From an uncultured Erythrobacter sp. (GTDB lineage Bacteria; Pseudomonadota; Alphaproteobacteria; Sphingomonadales; Sphingomonadaceae), in NCBI GenBank assembly GCA_947502815.1, contig CANNBH010000001.1, positions 496,001-560,000 of the forward strand: a stretch of DNA of 64,000 nucleotides. Reading direction: 5' to 3'. The notes beneath the pieces were generated by a model, which ran no database searches, was not told where the DNA came from, and saw only the letters and a program-made list of their open reading frames with translations. The position numbers and the translations under genes were made by a program. Below are positions 41,552 to 52,738 of the stretch, one piece after another. The stretch's first letter is position 1; every line of letters begins with the position of its first letter.

Positions 41552-44224
41552 TTACGCTGCCAAGTTGCGCAGAACGTAATGGAGGATGCCGCCGTTGCGG
41601 TAATATTCCATCTCGTTAGCGGTATCGATCCGGCAAAGCGCGGTGAAGGTGAAGGTCGAGCCATCGGCTCGGGTCGCTTCGATTTCGACATCTTGACCCG
41701 GCGTCAAATCGGCCAGACCTTTGATGCTGAACGTGTCATCCGAACCAAGGCCCAGAGTTTCACGCGTGTCGCCACCTTTGAATTGCAGCGGCAGCACACC
41801 CATGCCGACGAGGTTAGAGCGGTGAATACGTTCAAAGCTCTCTACGATCACAGCGCGCACACCGAGCAGGATTGTGCCCTTTGCCGCCCAGTCACGCGAA
41901 GAACCGGTGCCGTATTCCTTGCCGCCCACAACGATCAGCGGAGTGCCGTCGGCTTTGTGCTTCATCGCCGCGTCGTAGATTGGCATTTGTTCGCCATTAT
42001 ACGTCGTCTCACCGCCTTCGACGCCGGGGACCATTTCGTTCTTGATGCGAATGTTGGCGAATGTGCCGCGCATCATCACGTCGTGGTTTCCGCGGCGTGA
42101 ACCGTAGGAGTTGAAGTCCTTTTTCGCGACCTGATTGGCGCCCAAGTAAGAACCAGCTGGGCTGTCTTCCTTAATCGCACCAGCAGGCGAGATGTGGTCG
42201 GTCGTGACCGAATCGCCGAGGATCGCGAGCGGTTTTGCGTCCACGATATCTTCGACCGCTTCCGGCTCCATGCCCATCCCTTCGAAATAGGGAGGGTTGG
42301 CGACATAAGTGCTGCCCGCGCGCCACTTGTATGTGTCCGAAGGTTCGACGGTGATCGCCTGCCAGTGCTCATCGCCGTCATAGACGTTGGCATAACGCTT
42401 CACGAACATCGAACGATCAATGTTGGCAGCGCGGTTTTCGGCGACTTCGGCGTTGGTTGGCCACAAATCGGCCAGCATCACATCATTGCCGTCTTTGTCT
42501 TGTCCAAGAGGCGTGGTGGTGATGTCTTGCGTAACCGTGCCGAGCAGCGCGTACGCGACCACCAAAGGAGGCGATGCGAGGAAGTTGGCGCGCACATCTT
42601 GCGATACGCGTCCTTCAAAGTTGCGGTTGCCCGACAGGACCGATGCAGCGACGATGTCGTTGCCGTTGATGGCTTTGCTGATCGGAGCGGCCAACGGGCC
42701 GGAGTTACCGATACAGGTCGTGCAGCCATAGCCGACAAGGTCAAAGCCGATCGCGTCGAGATCATCCTGGAGACCTGATTTCACGAGATAATCGGTCACA
42801 ACTTGGCTGCCCGGTGCGAGCGAGGTTTTGACCCATGGTTTTGGCTTCATGCCGCGCTCATTGGCCTTTTTCGCGACCAGACCTGCTGCGATCAGCACGT
42901 CTGGATTGGATGTGTTGGTGCAGCTGGTGATGGCAGCGATCACAACATCGCCATCGCCAATATCGTGGTCCTTGCCTTCAACGGCGGCGCGCACGGGGCC
43001 GGATTTGTTGTAAACGCTGGCCAGTTCCCCGTTGAACAGTTCATCCACCTCAGGAAGGATCACGCGGTCTTGCGGACGCTTTGGTCCGGCAAGGCTTGGC
43101 ACAACCGACGCGACGTCAAGTTCGAGCGTGTTGGTGAAAACAGGCTCATGGTCAGGGTCGAACCACATGCCCTGTTCCTTGGCATAGGCTTCGACCAGCG
43201 CGAGGTTTTCTTCGCTGCGGCCGGTCAGGCGCATGTAATCGATGGTCTTGTCATCAATGCCAAAGAAGCCGCAAGTCGCGCCGTATTCCGGTGCCATATT
43301 GGCGATGGTTGCGCGGTCAGCCAGCGTCAGCGTTGCAACGCCCGGCCCATAAAATTCAACAAAGCGGCCCACTACGCCGACTTCGCGCAGCATTTGCACG
43401 CAAGTCAAAACCAGATCGGTTGCGGTGACGCCTTCGGCCATTGCGCCGGTCAGCTTGAAGCCAACAACTTCAGGGATTAGCATTGAAATCGGCTGGCCCA
43501 GCATGGCAGCTTCCGCTTCGATCCCGCCAACGCCCCAACCCAGTACGCCCAGGCCGTTGATCATGGTCGTGTGGCTGTCTGTGCCGACGCAGGTGTCTGG
43601 ATAGGCGACCATTTCGCCGTTTTCATCTTCGCTCGACCAGATGCCCTGCGCAATGTGCTCTAGGTTCACTTGGTGGCAGATGCCAGTGCCAGGGGGGACG
43701 GCAGAGAAGTTTTCAAAGCTTTTCGATCCCCATTTGAGGAAGTCGTAACGCTCTGCATTGCGCTCATATTCGAGCGCCATGTTCTGTTCCATCGCTTTAG
43801 GATGGCCAAATTCGTCGACCATAACCGAGTGGTCGATCACAAGGTTCACGGGAACCTGAGGGTTGATTTTGGCTGTGTCGCCGCCGAGTTCCTTGATCGC
43901 ATCGCGCATGGCCGCAAGATCGACGACGCATGGAACGCCGGTGAAATCCTGCAAGAGAACGCGCGCAGGGCGGTATTGGATTTCATTGCCGGTCGCAGGG
44001 TTCTTTTGCCAGTCGACGATCGCTTGAATGTGTTCGCGTCCGACGGTGAACCCTTCGTCTTCGAAACGCAGCAGGTTTTCGAGAAGCACCTTCATCGAAT
44101 TCGGCAGTTTTGAAATATCGCCCAATTGCTCAGCCGCTTTCGCGAGCGAATAATAAGCGTAGTTCTTGCCATTCACTGAAAGGTTCGAGCGGGCGTTAAG
44201 CGTGTCCTTGCCGATAGCTGTCAT
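41552..44224 (-). CDS. acnA: Aconitate hydratase
   Basis: [53 protein letters not shown]. Confidence 0.98.
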   Translation of the reverse strand: MTAIGKDTLNARSNLSVNGKNYAYYSLAKAAEQLGDISKLPNSMKVLLENLLRFEDEGFTVGREHIQAIVDWQKNPATGNEIQYRPARVLLQDFTGVPCVVDLAAMRDAIKELGGDTAKINPQVPVNLVIDHSVMVDEFGHPKAMEQNMALEYERNAERYDFLKWGSKSFENFSAVPPGTGICHQVNLEHIAQGIWSSEDENGEMVAYPDTCVGTDSHTTMINGLGVLGWGVGGIEAEAAMLGQPISMLIPEVVGFKLTGAMAEGVTATDLVLTCVQMLREVGVVGRFVEFYGPGVATLTLADRATIANMAPEYGATCGFFGIDDKTIDYMRLTGRSEENLALVEAYAKEQGMWFDPDHEPVFTNTLELDVASVVPSLAGPKRPQDRVILPEVDELFNGELASVYNKSGPVRAAVEGKDHDIGDGDVVIAAITSCTNTSNPDVLIAAGLVAKKANERGMKPKPWVKTSLAPGSQVVTDYLVKSGLQDDLDAIGFDLVGYGCTTCIGNSGPLAAPISKAINGNDIVAASVLSGNRNFEGRVSQDVRANFLASPPLVVAYALLGTVTQDITTTPLGQDKDGNDVMLADLWPTNAEVAENRAANIDRSMFVKRYANVYDGDEHWQAITVEPSDTYKWRAGSTYVANPPYFEGMGMEPEAVEDIVDAKPLAILGDSVTTDHISPAGAIKEDSPAGSYLGANQVAKKDFNSYGSRRGNHDVMMRGTFANIRIKNEMVPGVEGGETTYNGEQMPIYDAAMKHKADGTPLIVVGGKEYGTGSSRDWAAKGTILLGVRAVIVESFERIHRSNLVGMGVLPLQFKGGDTRETLGLGSDDTFSIKGLADLTPGQDVEIEATRADGSTFTFTALCRIDTANEMEYYRNGGILHYVLRNLAA

Positions 44225-44520
44225 CGGGTGTCCATCCTTGTTGTCTAGGCCGTGTTGTTCTGCCCCATTTTTGCGCGACGCGCGAAAGAGGGGGGCCGGG
44301 GGATCCAGTCCGGAGAAAAGTCTCGTCGCGGCAAGTGCTAGACTGTGCCTCTTAGGTCAAGGGGGGCACCCCTTCTTGCGAGTCGATTGCGAAAGAAAAT
44401 TTTCCAATGTTAAGCTGCGCGCGGGTCCGCAGGCATCGTTACAAGTGTTTACTTCACTCTCGCCGTGCGTGTGTGCCAAAGACTTCGGCGTTGGGGAAAT
44501 TGGAAAAAGGGGCTGATATC

Positions 44521-44631
44521 ATGGATCACAGTCAAGATATCGTAGCGAAGAAGGCAAGTTTGACCGCTGGCATCATTGGCGCTGTCATGGTCGTTCTTGT
44601 TTGCTTTGGTGCCTCTCTAGCATTTTCTTAG
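44521..44631 (+). CDS. 36-aa single-TM membrane peptide
   Basis: MDHSQDIVAKKASLTAGIIGAVMVVLVCFGASLAFS; GGGG-containing RBS just upstream of ATG. Confidence 0.55.
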   Translation: MDHSQDIVAKKASLTAGIIGAVMVVLVCFGASLAFS

Positions 44632-44788
44632 TCCAGCCGGCGCCAAGACCGGTCAACACCTATTGCACGTCTCGTTAGAGGCGCGCTCTGAATGCCGCTT
44701 CGGGTCGCAACTTGGCGAACCCCACCCCCCCCGCTGATTGGCGGCCGCACTTCGGCCGCTGACGGCATCGCCTTGGCTTGAAGTGGAA

Positions 44789-44838
44789 ATGGTCGAAGCA
44801 ATCGAGGTCAGCCCCCGTTGCTTCGACCATTTTCTTTT
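44789..44838 (+). terminator. Intrinsic terminator
   Basis: 13-bp perfect stem ATGGTCGAAGCAA/TTGCTTCGACCAT followed by TTTCTTTT. Confidence 0.7.
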
Positions 44839-44865
44839 GGGCCGTTCTTTTGGGCGTCTGTTTTG

Positions 44866-45768
44866 CTAGACTTCAGCTGCCACGGCGGGCGCTGACTTGC
44901 GCGTGGCCATCCAACATCCGCCCACGATCAGAAGCGTTCCGGCAAGTGTCGTGAGTGTGACGGCTTCGCGGAAAAAAGCCCAACCAAACACGCTCGCCCA
45001 CAAGAAACCTGAATATTCGAACGGGACGAGCACCTGCGCTTCGGCGCGGGCATAGGCCCAAGCCATCGCCATGGCACCTGCTACTGTAAGCGCGGCTGCG
45101 GCAGCGAGCGGGAGAAACGATTCGGCGACGGGGACAGTGCCAAGAAAAGGCGCAAAGAGCAGCAAGACCCCTCCGGCCACACCGCTATGGAAGGTGGCAA
45201 TTTCAATGGGTCCAGCAAGTTGGCTCTGCCGCCGTATCACGATGAAATTATAGGCATAAAGCAACGCGGAAAACAGCAAAGCGGTGAGGCCCAGCAAGGC
45301 GTCTTGATCCATTTCACCCTGACCGATGCGCCCTCCAACGATCACCAGCGTTCCGGCAAACCCGATCAGACTGGCCAGAATTGCGTTGGGATGGATGATT
45401 TCACCCAGAAACACGCGCGCAAGATAGAGCGCTATAAGCGGAGCGATGAAGCTGATTGCGATAGCCTCTGCCAAAGGCAGTTTTGTCAGCGCGAAGAAGA
45501 AGCTGAGCGCCATAAAAGCGGAGATAATGCCGCGCTCAAGATGCAATTTGAACACGGCACGTGTTGGCCATCCGTGCTTTCGCCACAGCCATATTGGCGC
45601 GATCAATGCCGCCCCGAACAGGCTTCGAAGAACCGTAGCGGTGTATGCGCCGGTGGCGAGCGCTGCCTCTTTCATAAAGGCGTCCATCAGGGACAGCAGC
45701 CCAACCCCCGCTGCCGCAGCAGCGATGGGCAGCAATCGGACAAAGCGTTGGTTGGAGGGAGTCGCCAT
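44866..45768 (-). CDS. EamA/DMT family transporter
   Basis: Ten TM helices in duplicated EamA layout. Confidence 0.88.
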   Translation of the reverse strand: MATPSNQRFVRLLPIAAAAAGVGLLSLMDAFMKEAALATGAYTATVLRSLFGAALIAPIWLWRKHGWPTRAVFKLHLERGIISAFMALSFFFALTKLPLAEAIAISFIAPLIALYLARVFLGEIIHPNAILASLIGFAGTLVIVGGRIGQGEMDQDALLGLTALLFSALLYAYNFIVIRRQSQLAGPIEIATFHSGVAGGVLLLFAPFLGTVPVAESFLPLAAAAALTVAGAMAMAWAYARAEAQVLVPFEYSGFLWASVFGWAFFREAVTLTTLAGTLLIVGGCWMATRKSAPAVAAEV

Positions 45769-45987
45769 CGCGCGTCCGTCTAGTGCGGCTGTGCGACAAG
45801 GTCACGCATTTAAGCCTTGCTGATCGAACAAATTGGAGCCGGATTCATGATAGGGTCAGCCATCAGGCTTGATAGGTTTTGAGAAAACGGGATATATTTC
45901 CGAAAAAGCAGGTAAACTGAAATTGCATGCGATCGCCGCGCCAATCATTTGCGCGGCGAGCATGGCAAAGGGAATGGGACAGTTAAT

Positions 45988-47346
45988 ATGCGCAAATGGG
46001 TCGGCACTTTGGGCGCAGGGATCGCCACCGCAGCCTTTATCGCGAGCAGCGCGTTCGCGCAGGACGGCACGCCTTCAAGCACCGAAGCGGAAGCAAGTTT
46101 TGACGAAGCTTTCCCGCAGATGGTCTCCGAACCAATGGTGCAGGGCGACCTTGCCCCTCCCGGACCAATGGTCCAGCCATGGAGCGCCGAAAACGCCGCC
46201 TCCTTGATTGCAGTCATTGAAAATATTGCTAGCGAAGGGTTGGATTCCGCGGATTACAATCTGGCTGGATTGCGCAGCTTGGCTCAAGAGGGGCCCTCTG
46301 ATGCGCTCAATGTCCTCGCATCGAAGAATTTCGTGTGGCTGGTCGAGGATTTCCGCGATGGGCGCACGCCGATGGATGCGCGTGAACAATGGTTCGTGGT
46401 TGATCCAGACCGCGACACATTCCGCACTGGCGATTTGCTAACTCAGGCGCTTGAATCAGGCGATATTGATGGGACGCTGTCGTCACTCCATCCCACGCAT
46501 CCCGACTATGCCAGGCTTCGCGATGAGCTGGCAGTCACCCCGGTGGGGGAGACGTCCAAACGCAAGCTGATCCGCGCGAATATGGATCGTTGGCGTTGGT
46601 TGGCGCGGGATTTGGGCCGGCAATATCTGATCACCAACGTGCCCGAGTATCAGTTGCGCCTGACAGTCGGCGATGAGATTATCAGCACCTATCGCACCAT
46701 TGTTGGAAAGCCTGGGCGCACCGCAACGCCGCAATTGGCCGAGATGATTTCGGGTGTCGTGTTCAACCCGACATGGACAGTGCCGCAATCGATTGTGCGC
46801 GGCGAAGGTCTGGGTGAGCGTGTGCTCAACAATCCCGCATGGGCGCGGCGCAATGGCTACACCGCAACGCGGTCCAGCACCGGCTGGATCACTGTGGTTC
46901 AGCAGCCGGGGCCGGGCAATTCCTTGGGTCAGATGAAGTTGGAAATGCCCAATCCGCACGCGATTTTCTTCCACGATACGCCCTCACGTCGCCTGTTCAA
47001 CAACGAACGGCGCGCCTTGTCGCATGGCTGCATCCGCACAGAGCGAGCGTTGGAATTGGCGATCACAATGGCGATATTGGGGCGCGGCGCATCGCGGGAT
47101 GAAGCGGTCGCGATTTCAAAGTCTGGCGAATACACCAAGGTCCCTATCACCCGCGAAATGCCCGCTTACATCACCTATTTCACCATGGCGACGGACATTG
47201 ATGGGGAGCTGCAAACCTTCGAAGACATCTACGGCCGCGACGCGCCTGTTCTGGCGAGCTTAGACAAGCCGCGTGTTCAGAACCGCTCTGGGGCAAGCGA
47301 TGATGAGGTTATTGTGATCGAGAACAATCCGCTCGCGGGGGATTAA
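45988..47346 (+). CDS. L,D-transpeptidase (YcbB-like)
   Basis: YkuD motif FNNERRALSHGCIRTERALELA; signal peptide. Confidence 0.9.
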   Translation: MRKWVGTLGAGIATAAFIASSAFAQDGTPSSTEAEASFDEAFPQMVSEPMVQGDLAPPGPMVQPWSAENAASLIAVIENIASEGLDSADYNLAGLRSLAQEGPSDALNVLASKNFVWLVEDFRDGRTPMDAREQWFVVDPDRDTFRTGDLLTQALESGDIDGTLSSLHPTHPDYARLRDELAVTPVGETSKRKLIRANMDRWRWLARDLGRQYLITNVPEYQLRLTVGDEIISTYRTIVGKPGRTATPQLAEMISGVVFNPTWTVPQSIVRGEGLGERVLNNPAWARRNGYTATRSSTGWITVVQQPGPGNSLGQMKLEMPNPHAIFFHDTPSRRLFNNERRALSHGCIRTERALELAITMAILGRGASRDEAVAISKSGEYTKVPITREMPAYITYFTMATDIDGELQTFEDIYGRDAPVLASLDKPRVQNRSGASDDEVIVIENNPLAGD

Positions 47347-47761
47347 GCCGCCACCACATTACGATCGCAGCGCTCTGTGAGAAGGGGGCTGCAATAAGGG
47401 AAAGCGTGATCAGACCATCGATTGACGGCCAGTCGGGGAAGAGAAAAATCAGCAATGCAATTGTCTGAGCCAGCAATGCGAAGCAAGAAATAAACAGCAG
47501 TGCGGGAAGGTCTCTGAGCCTCCAGATTTGCACCAGGCGTCCGGCAATCAATCCGAACACCAAGGTGGAAGGCACCACAAACATTAGACTGATGATGGCC
47601 ACGCCGATGAAATTGCCAATTAGTGTAGTGTTAGGTAGACCATCGAATGCCAGCGAATAGAGCGTCAGGCATAGGCTGCCAATCAACGGAGCAAGAAGCA
47701 CGGCCCACCAGATCGCGGCCCAGACGAGAGGCCATCCGCCTACAGGCGCATTTTTTGTCAA
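47309..47761 (-). CDS. Hypothetical integral membrane protein
   Basis: 150 aa, four predicted TM helices; tail overlaps LDT gene antiparallel. Confidence 0.6.
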   Translation of the reverse strand: MTKNAPVGGWPLVWAAIWWAVLLAPLIGSLCLTLYSLAFDGLPNTTLIGNFIGVAIISLMFVVPSTLVFGLIAGRLVQIWRLRDLPALLFISCFALLAQTIALLIFLFPDWPSIDGLITLSLIAAPFSQSAAIVMWWRLNPPRADCSRSQ

Positions 47762-48471
47762 AACGCCCCCGGATTATACCGCTGCATCGCAGTCGGCTGA
47801 TCCGGTGTCAGAGCCGCCAATTGCTGCTCCCGCGACAGCATCGCGCCGTCCTCTTGCAAACCCAAACTGTCGGCAAACAGCAACCGTCCGCCCGATAGAT
47901 TAAGCAGGGCGACCCGGAACTGCTCTTCGCCCAAGGCAAAGCATCCATTTGAGCGGCCCAAACGGCCCCAGCGTTCGATATGCGAAGGTTCAGCGTATTT
48001 CGCGCGGTGCATCACGATATAGCGGCGCAGTGCGGCATCATTGGTGCTGTCCAACCCGCCAAGGCGCACGGACGTGCCATAGCGACCCTGATACCATTCC
48101 CACGTGACATAGGCACCGCGGCTGGTCGCGTTCGACCCTTCGACGTTGGAGTAAGAATTGAGCCAGCCGTCATGTTCGGGATCGGACCCGGTGCCGTGGC
48201 TGACGTGAAACGGGTTCACTTCCTCGCGGTCGAGATTGACGAAGTAAAAGCGGCGCTGTGCCGAGTGCACTCCAAAATCGGCAATCCCGACAATATCGCG
48301 CCGCCAGATCGCATCGCCCGCGCGGTCCAATTCGCGTTTGGCAATGTCGAACAAAACCCTGTCACGAGCGGAACCGGCGCGCGGTTGAGCTGCAAGTTTC
48401 GCGGGCAAGGATGGCAAAGCTAGAGCAGCGCTGGCGGCAATGCTGCCTTTGATGATGTCGCGGCGGTTCAT
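47758..48471 (-). CDS. Murein L,D-transpeptidase catalytic domain family protein
   Basis: Tat-like MNRRDIIKGSIA; FVNLDREEVNPFHVSHG, GRSNGCFAL. Confidence 0.85.
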   Translation of the reverse strand: MNRRDIIKGSIAASAALALPSLPAKLAAQPRAGSARDRVLFDIAKRELDRAGDAIWRRDIVGIADFGVHSAQRRFYFVNLDREEVNPFHVSHGTGSDPEHDGWLNSYSNVEGSNATSRGAYVTWEWYQGRYGTSVRLGGLDSTNDAALRRYIVMHRAKYAEPSHIERWGRLGRSNGCFALGEEQFRVALLNLSGGRLLFADSLGLQEDGAMLSREQQLAALTPDQPTAMQRYNPGAF

Positions 48472-48528
48472 GTCTACCTCAATACATACCCGAATATGGC
48501 TTTCGCGTGAATCCCCAATTGTGCGCTG

Positions 48529-49980
48529 TTACTCAGCGCCTTCGTGGATGGCCTTTGCCGCCATGCCTAGTTTGATCACGCCGGGCATATGGGCCGCAAT
48601 CGCAGGCCCGACTTTGGAAAGCGCTGCAAGGCGCGGGTCCTGATCAGCGATCATTTTGGCCACGGCAGGCCCGGTCGGATGCAAACGAGATCGCGCGTTG
48701 AACGCGTTAGTTTTTTCATTGCCGGAAAGAATTGCCGTGCTCATCAAATTCGCCATGACCGCATAGGGGTATGTATCAGTGGAATCGGTCAATGGTGCGG
48801 GCGGAACAAGGTTGTTTCGCTCCATATCGTTGTCGAAATTTGCCTCCAAAAACGCTGCGAGCGCGGCGCTGTAGGGGACGAAGGGCGCTTGAGCGAGCTG
48901 AAGCGTGATCCGGTCCTCTTCAAAAAAGGGCCGCGTGTTCTCATTCGCATCAAAGGGAACTGCCCTTGCGGTGCAATCGATAAACAGAGTGCTTTCGGGG
49001 AGGCTGATTGTCTCTTCGCCAAACTGCATTGCGCCCGGTTCAAGCGCGGTCACCCGTTTGCCACGATGCACGTTCTTGATTGTGCTCAACATCGCGACTT
49101 CCGCCTCAGAAATCACCGCGAAGTGGAACATCTTTGGCGTCACATCAGGATCTATCCGCAGCATCGTGCCGCGTTCATCCAACTTGGCGAACATCTCATC
49201 CCCATTATCGGATGAGGCTGCGCATTCGACCAAATCGGTCTGAAACTGGATCAACCCTTCGATACGGTGCTGGGCCGGTTGAAGCAGTTTGCGGTTAAAC
49301 ATCCAGCTGTCGCGCGGGCGAACCCAATCGATTTTCTCGGGCGCAACGCCAGCTTCGAGTAGCCAAACGGCGGTGTCCATCGCAGTTTTGCCGCCGCCAA
49401 TTACAACATAATGATCAGGCAGGTCATCCGCTTGCATCCAAAGCTCTGGTAGCTTTCCCGGTGCTGCGAAACGAGTGCCCTCAGCGATGTCGAACGCAGG
49501 CGTATGGGTTGAAGGAACAGAGGTTTGGAACCATGTCGCATCGACCAGTTTACGCCGCACGGTGAATGTGCGCTCTTCGCCCGATAGAATGCTGCGCGCA
49601 GTGTGGGATTTGCCCTCTCCGCCGCGATATTCTGCCAGGGGGAGATAGGCGATGCGGCCGCTGGGAATCAGCCGCTCTGTCATCAATTTGCTGTAATAGG
49701 CCAGAATCTCTGCATGTTTGGCCAGCGGATACATACCTGCATTGTGACCATGTTCATCGACCCGGTCAGGGCACAACTCCATCGAGTTCACGCCGTATGT
49801 CGCGCTGGGTTGGTGCAAAGCGACAAAGGAATAGGCGTCGTTCCAGTGACCGCCGGGCTTTGCGTGCTTGTCTACAAAGGTGATGTGGCAGGACGGGTCT
49901 TCATCCAACAAAGTATCGGCGAAGGCCAAACCGACTGCGCCAGCGCCGACGATCAGGTAATCAGTTTCATGGGCAGTCAT
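48529..49980 (-). CDS. FAD/NAD(P)-binding flavoprotein (monooxygenase-like)
   Basis: DYLIVGAGAVGLAFADTL, second Rossmann YVVIGGGKTAMDTA. Confidence 0.82.
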   Translation of the reverse strand: MTAHETDYLIVGAGAVGLAFADTLLDEDPSCHITFVDKHAKPGGHWNDAYSFVALHQPSATYGVNSMELCPDRVDEHGHNAGMYPLAKHAEILAYYSKLMTERLIPSGRIAYLPLAEYRGGEGKSHTARSILSGEERTFTVRRKLVDATWFQTSVPSTHTPAFDIAEGTRFAAPGKLPELWMQADDLPDHYVVIGGGKTAMDTAVWLLEAGVAPEKIDWVRPRDSWMFNRKLLQPAQHRIEGLIQFQTDLVECAASSDNGDEMFAKLDERGTMLRIDPDVTPKMFHFAVISEAEVAMLSTIKNVHRGKRVTALEPGAMQFGEETISLPESTLFIDCTARAVPFDANENTRPFFEEDRITLQLAQAPFVPYSAALAAFLEANFDNDMERNNLVPPAPLTDSTDTYPYAVMANLMSTAILSGNEKTNAFNARSRLHPTGPAVAKMIADQDPRLAALSKVGPAIAAHMPGVIKLGMAAKAIHEGAE

Positions 49981-50064
49981 CGGTGTTGGTGTCCTTGGGT
50001 TTGGATTCGGCGAATGCGGCTTTTGCCTCGAATCGCGTCTAGAGGGTTCTTGGTAGTGTCCGTA

Positions 50065-50937
50065 TCACGACTTCGCGTTTTCATCAGCCATTGCGATCAT
50101 GGATCGAGCGTGGCGTGCGCCGACTTCGCGTTGATCATCCCCGTATCCCCCGCCTAATGCCGATGCGATAGGAATGCCCCTGCGGCGCGCTTCGCGAACC
50201 ACAAAACGATCGCGTTGCGCCAAACCTTCGTCTGAGAGCGCCAGTCGGCCCAGCTTGTCATCAATATGTGGGTCGACGCCTGCTTGATAAAGGACAAGGT
50301 CAGGCGAGAAGGTGTCGAACACGTCGGGCAGATGTTTCGCTAGCGTTTCCATATAGTCATCGTCGTCCAGCCCATCACGCAGGCTTAGATCGAGATTTGA
50401 ACGCGCCTTTCGCACTGGAAAGTTCTTTTCTGCATGAAGCGAGAGAGTGAATATGTCTTCTCGGCCCGCAGTTAGGCTGGCCGTGCCATCGCCCTGATGG
50501 ACATCCAGGTCGACGATCAAGATTCGGCCCGCATCGCCTTGCGCAATCAGGCGATTGGACGCGACTGCGAGATCGTTGAACACGCAGTAACCAGCCCCCG
50601 TGTTGGCGAGCGCATGGTGGCTGCCAGCGGCGCTGTTGGCAGCGTATCCATGCTGCATCGCAAGCTGCGCAGCGAGCCATGTCCCGCCATTGGTGTGGCG
50701 CACCCGGTCGCGAATACGCTCTGTCACCGGAAATCCGATCCGCCGTTCTTTGTCGCGCGGGACGTTGGCGGTGAAGACTTCCTCGACATAGGCGGGGTCA
50801 TGCACAGCCTCTAACCATTCGCGCGGGCAGGGGTCAGGGGAATGCTCTGTCATGGCAGCGCCGCTTTCCCGCAGCGCCTCCATCACCAGCATATATTTGT
50901 CGAATTTGAATGTGCCGCGCGCAGGCTGCGGCGCCAT
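50065..50937 (-). CDS. Histone deacetylase superfamily protein
   Basis: [37 protein letters not shown]. Confidence 0.9.
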   Translation of the reverse strand: MAPQPARGTFKFDKYMLVMEALRESGAAMTEHSPDPCPREWLEAVHDPAYVEEVFTANVPRDKERRIGFPVTERIRDRVRHTNGGTWLAAQLAMQHGYAANSAAGSHHALANTGAGYCVFNDLAVASNRLIAQGDAGRILIVDLDVHQGDGTASLTAGREDIFTLSLHAEKNFPVRKARSNLDLSLRDGLDDDDYMETLAKHLPDVFDTFSPDLVLYQAGVDPHIDDKLGRLALSDEGLAQRDRFVVREARRRGIPIASALGGGYGDDQREVGARHARSMIAMADENAKS

Positions 50938-50969
50938 ATAGTCTGCGTGGTGGACGACGTGGAGCAGGG

Positions 50970-51482
50970 CTAAGCTGCTTGGTTCGCCAAAGAGACCAAC
51001 TCATCATAAATTGCATCTTCTTCACGGCTGGCGGCGTTGCGCCAAGTCGTTGCGGTGTCTGCGTTGATGAGGGTGCCATCTGCGGTCACGATCAACAGGT
51101 TTGGCGTGCCGGGTAACTCTTCGAGGCCGAACCGCTGCGCAATTTCGATATTATGTCCGTCACCCGTCTGCGGCATTCCGACATTGACGAAGACCAATTC
51201 GTATTCGGCATCGATCAAAGCGGCAAAACGCTCTGTCTCAAGCCAACCAGCCAGTGCGCGGCTGTCATGGCACCAGTTGGCACCCATCACTAACAAGACG
51301 CGTTTGTCGCTCTCCTTTGCGCGGGATAACGCCGCGTCGACATCGGCCATCGCATTTTCACTGAGGTTATAGGAACGCGCCTCAGGGTAGTCGTGTACGT
51401 CGTGCGCGATTGTGTCGGCAACCGTTGCGCATCCGACCAAAAGCAACCCTGCAGTCAAGCCGGCGATGATTGGGCGGATCAT
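50970..51482 (-). CDS. Thioredoxin-fold lipoprotein
   Basis: Lipobox [27 protein letters not shown]. Confidence 0.82.
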   Translation of the reverse strand: MIRPIIAGLTAGLLLVGCATVADTIAHDVHDYPEARSYNLSENAMADVDAALSRAKESDKRVLLVMGANWCHDSRALAGWLETERFAALIDAEYELVFVNVGMPQTGDGHNIEIAQRFGLEELPGTPNLLIVTADGTLINADTATTWRNAASREEDAIYDELVSLANQAA

Positions 51483-52621
51483 TCTGCTGCCTCTGCTGTA
51501 TGGGGGTCGAATGCGACCTCTTCGCCTGCCTCAATCTTGGCGGCTTTGTCTTCGACCAATTTGACGATATGTTCGAGGGTGTCCTCATCCTCAATTGCAT
51601 GTGCTTTAACGCCTGAGAGATAGACCATATGCTTGCCGTTGCCGCCGCCGGTCAGGCCAATATCTGTCTCTCGCGCTTCGCCCGGACCGTTCACGACACA
51701 TCCCAAGACGGACAGGCTCATCGGTGTCTTGATATGCTCCAACCGCTTTTCTAGCGTTTCGACCGTGCGGATCACGTCAAACCCTTGGCGTGAACAAGAA
51801 GGGCAGGAAACCACACGAACGCCGCGCGTGCGCAGGCCCAAAGCCTTTAGCATTTCGTAGCCAACTTTGACCTCTTGTTCCGGCTCAGCCGAAAGCGAAA
51901 CGCGGATGGTGTCTCCGATCCCGGCCCACAGCAATGAACCCATGCCGATAGAGGATTTGACGGTTCCGCCAATCAATCCGCCTGCTTCGGTGATGCCCAA
52001 ATGGAGCGGGCAATCAACAGCTTCGGCAAGCCCATGATAGGCTGCGACCGCTAGAAACACGTCGGACGCCTTCACCGCAACTTTGAAGTCGTGAAAATCG
52101 TGATCCTGCAACAGCTTGATATGATCCAGCGCACTTTCGATCAGCGCTTCTGGGCAAGGCTCGCCGTACTTTTCGAGCAGGTCCTTTTCCAAACTGCCCG
52201 CATTCACGCCAATGCGGATAGCGCAGCCATTGGCTTTGGCCGCGCGGACCACTTCGGCCACGCGCTGGGATGATCCGATATTGCCGGGGTTGATGCGCAA
52301 ACATGCCGCGCCGCCATCGGCAGCCTCTAGGGCGCGTTTGTAGTGAAAATGGATATCCGCAACGATCGGAATACGCGCTGCTTTGGTGATTTTCTTAAAC
52401 GCGGCCGTGGCTTCTTCTGTAGGACAAGACACGCGAATTATGTCGCACCCAGCGTCTTCGCAGCGGCGGATCTGATCGAGCGTCGCTGTCGCATCCTCGG
52501 TCGGGGTGTTGGTCATTGTTTGGACCGTGATCGGCGCACCGCCGCCCACCGGCACATCGCCAACCATGATTTGGCGGCTTTGCCGCCGTTCGATATCGCG
52601 CCAGGGCCTTACAGAAGACAT
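51479..52621 (-). CDS. ispG: 4-hydroxy-3-methylbut-2-en-1-yl diphosphate synthase
   Basis: [40 protein letters not shown]. Confidence 0.96.
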   Translation of the reverse strand: MSSVRPWRDIERRQSRQIMVGDVPVGGGAPITVQTMTNTPTEDATATLDQIRRCEDAGCDIIRVSCPTEEATAAFKKITKAARIPIVADIHFHYKRALEAADGGAACLRINPGNIGSSQRVAEVVRAAKANGCAIRIGVNAGSLEKDLLEKYGEPCPEALIESALDHIKLLQDHDFHDFKVAVKASDVFLAVAAYHGLAEAVDCPLHLGITEAGGLIGGTVKSSIGMGSLLWAGIGDTIRVSLSAEPEQEVKVGYEMLKALGLRTRGVRVVSCPSCSRQGFDVIRTVETLEKRLEHIKTPMSLSVLGCVVNGPGEARETDIGLTGGGNGKHMVYLSGVKAHAIEDEDTLEHIVKLVEDKAAKIEAGEEVAFDPHTAEAAE

Positions 52622-52685
52622 GCGCCGCATATAGGCGCGCGCGCTCAAAGGGGCAATGATAAGCGGAAGTGTTTCCAATAAACGC

Positions 52686-52713
52686 AAAAAGGGCGCCGAT
52701 AACGGCGCCCTTC
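52686..52713 (-). terminator. Terminator of the bufA-doxX-sigF-nrsF operon
   Basis: AAGGGCGCCG-TTAT-CGGCGCCCTT followed on the minus strand by TTTG. Confidence 0.85.
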
Positions 52714-52738
52714 AAGTATGTTTCGATGGTGCGGAGCC

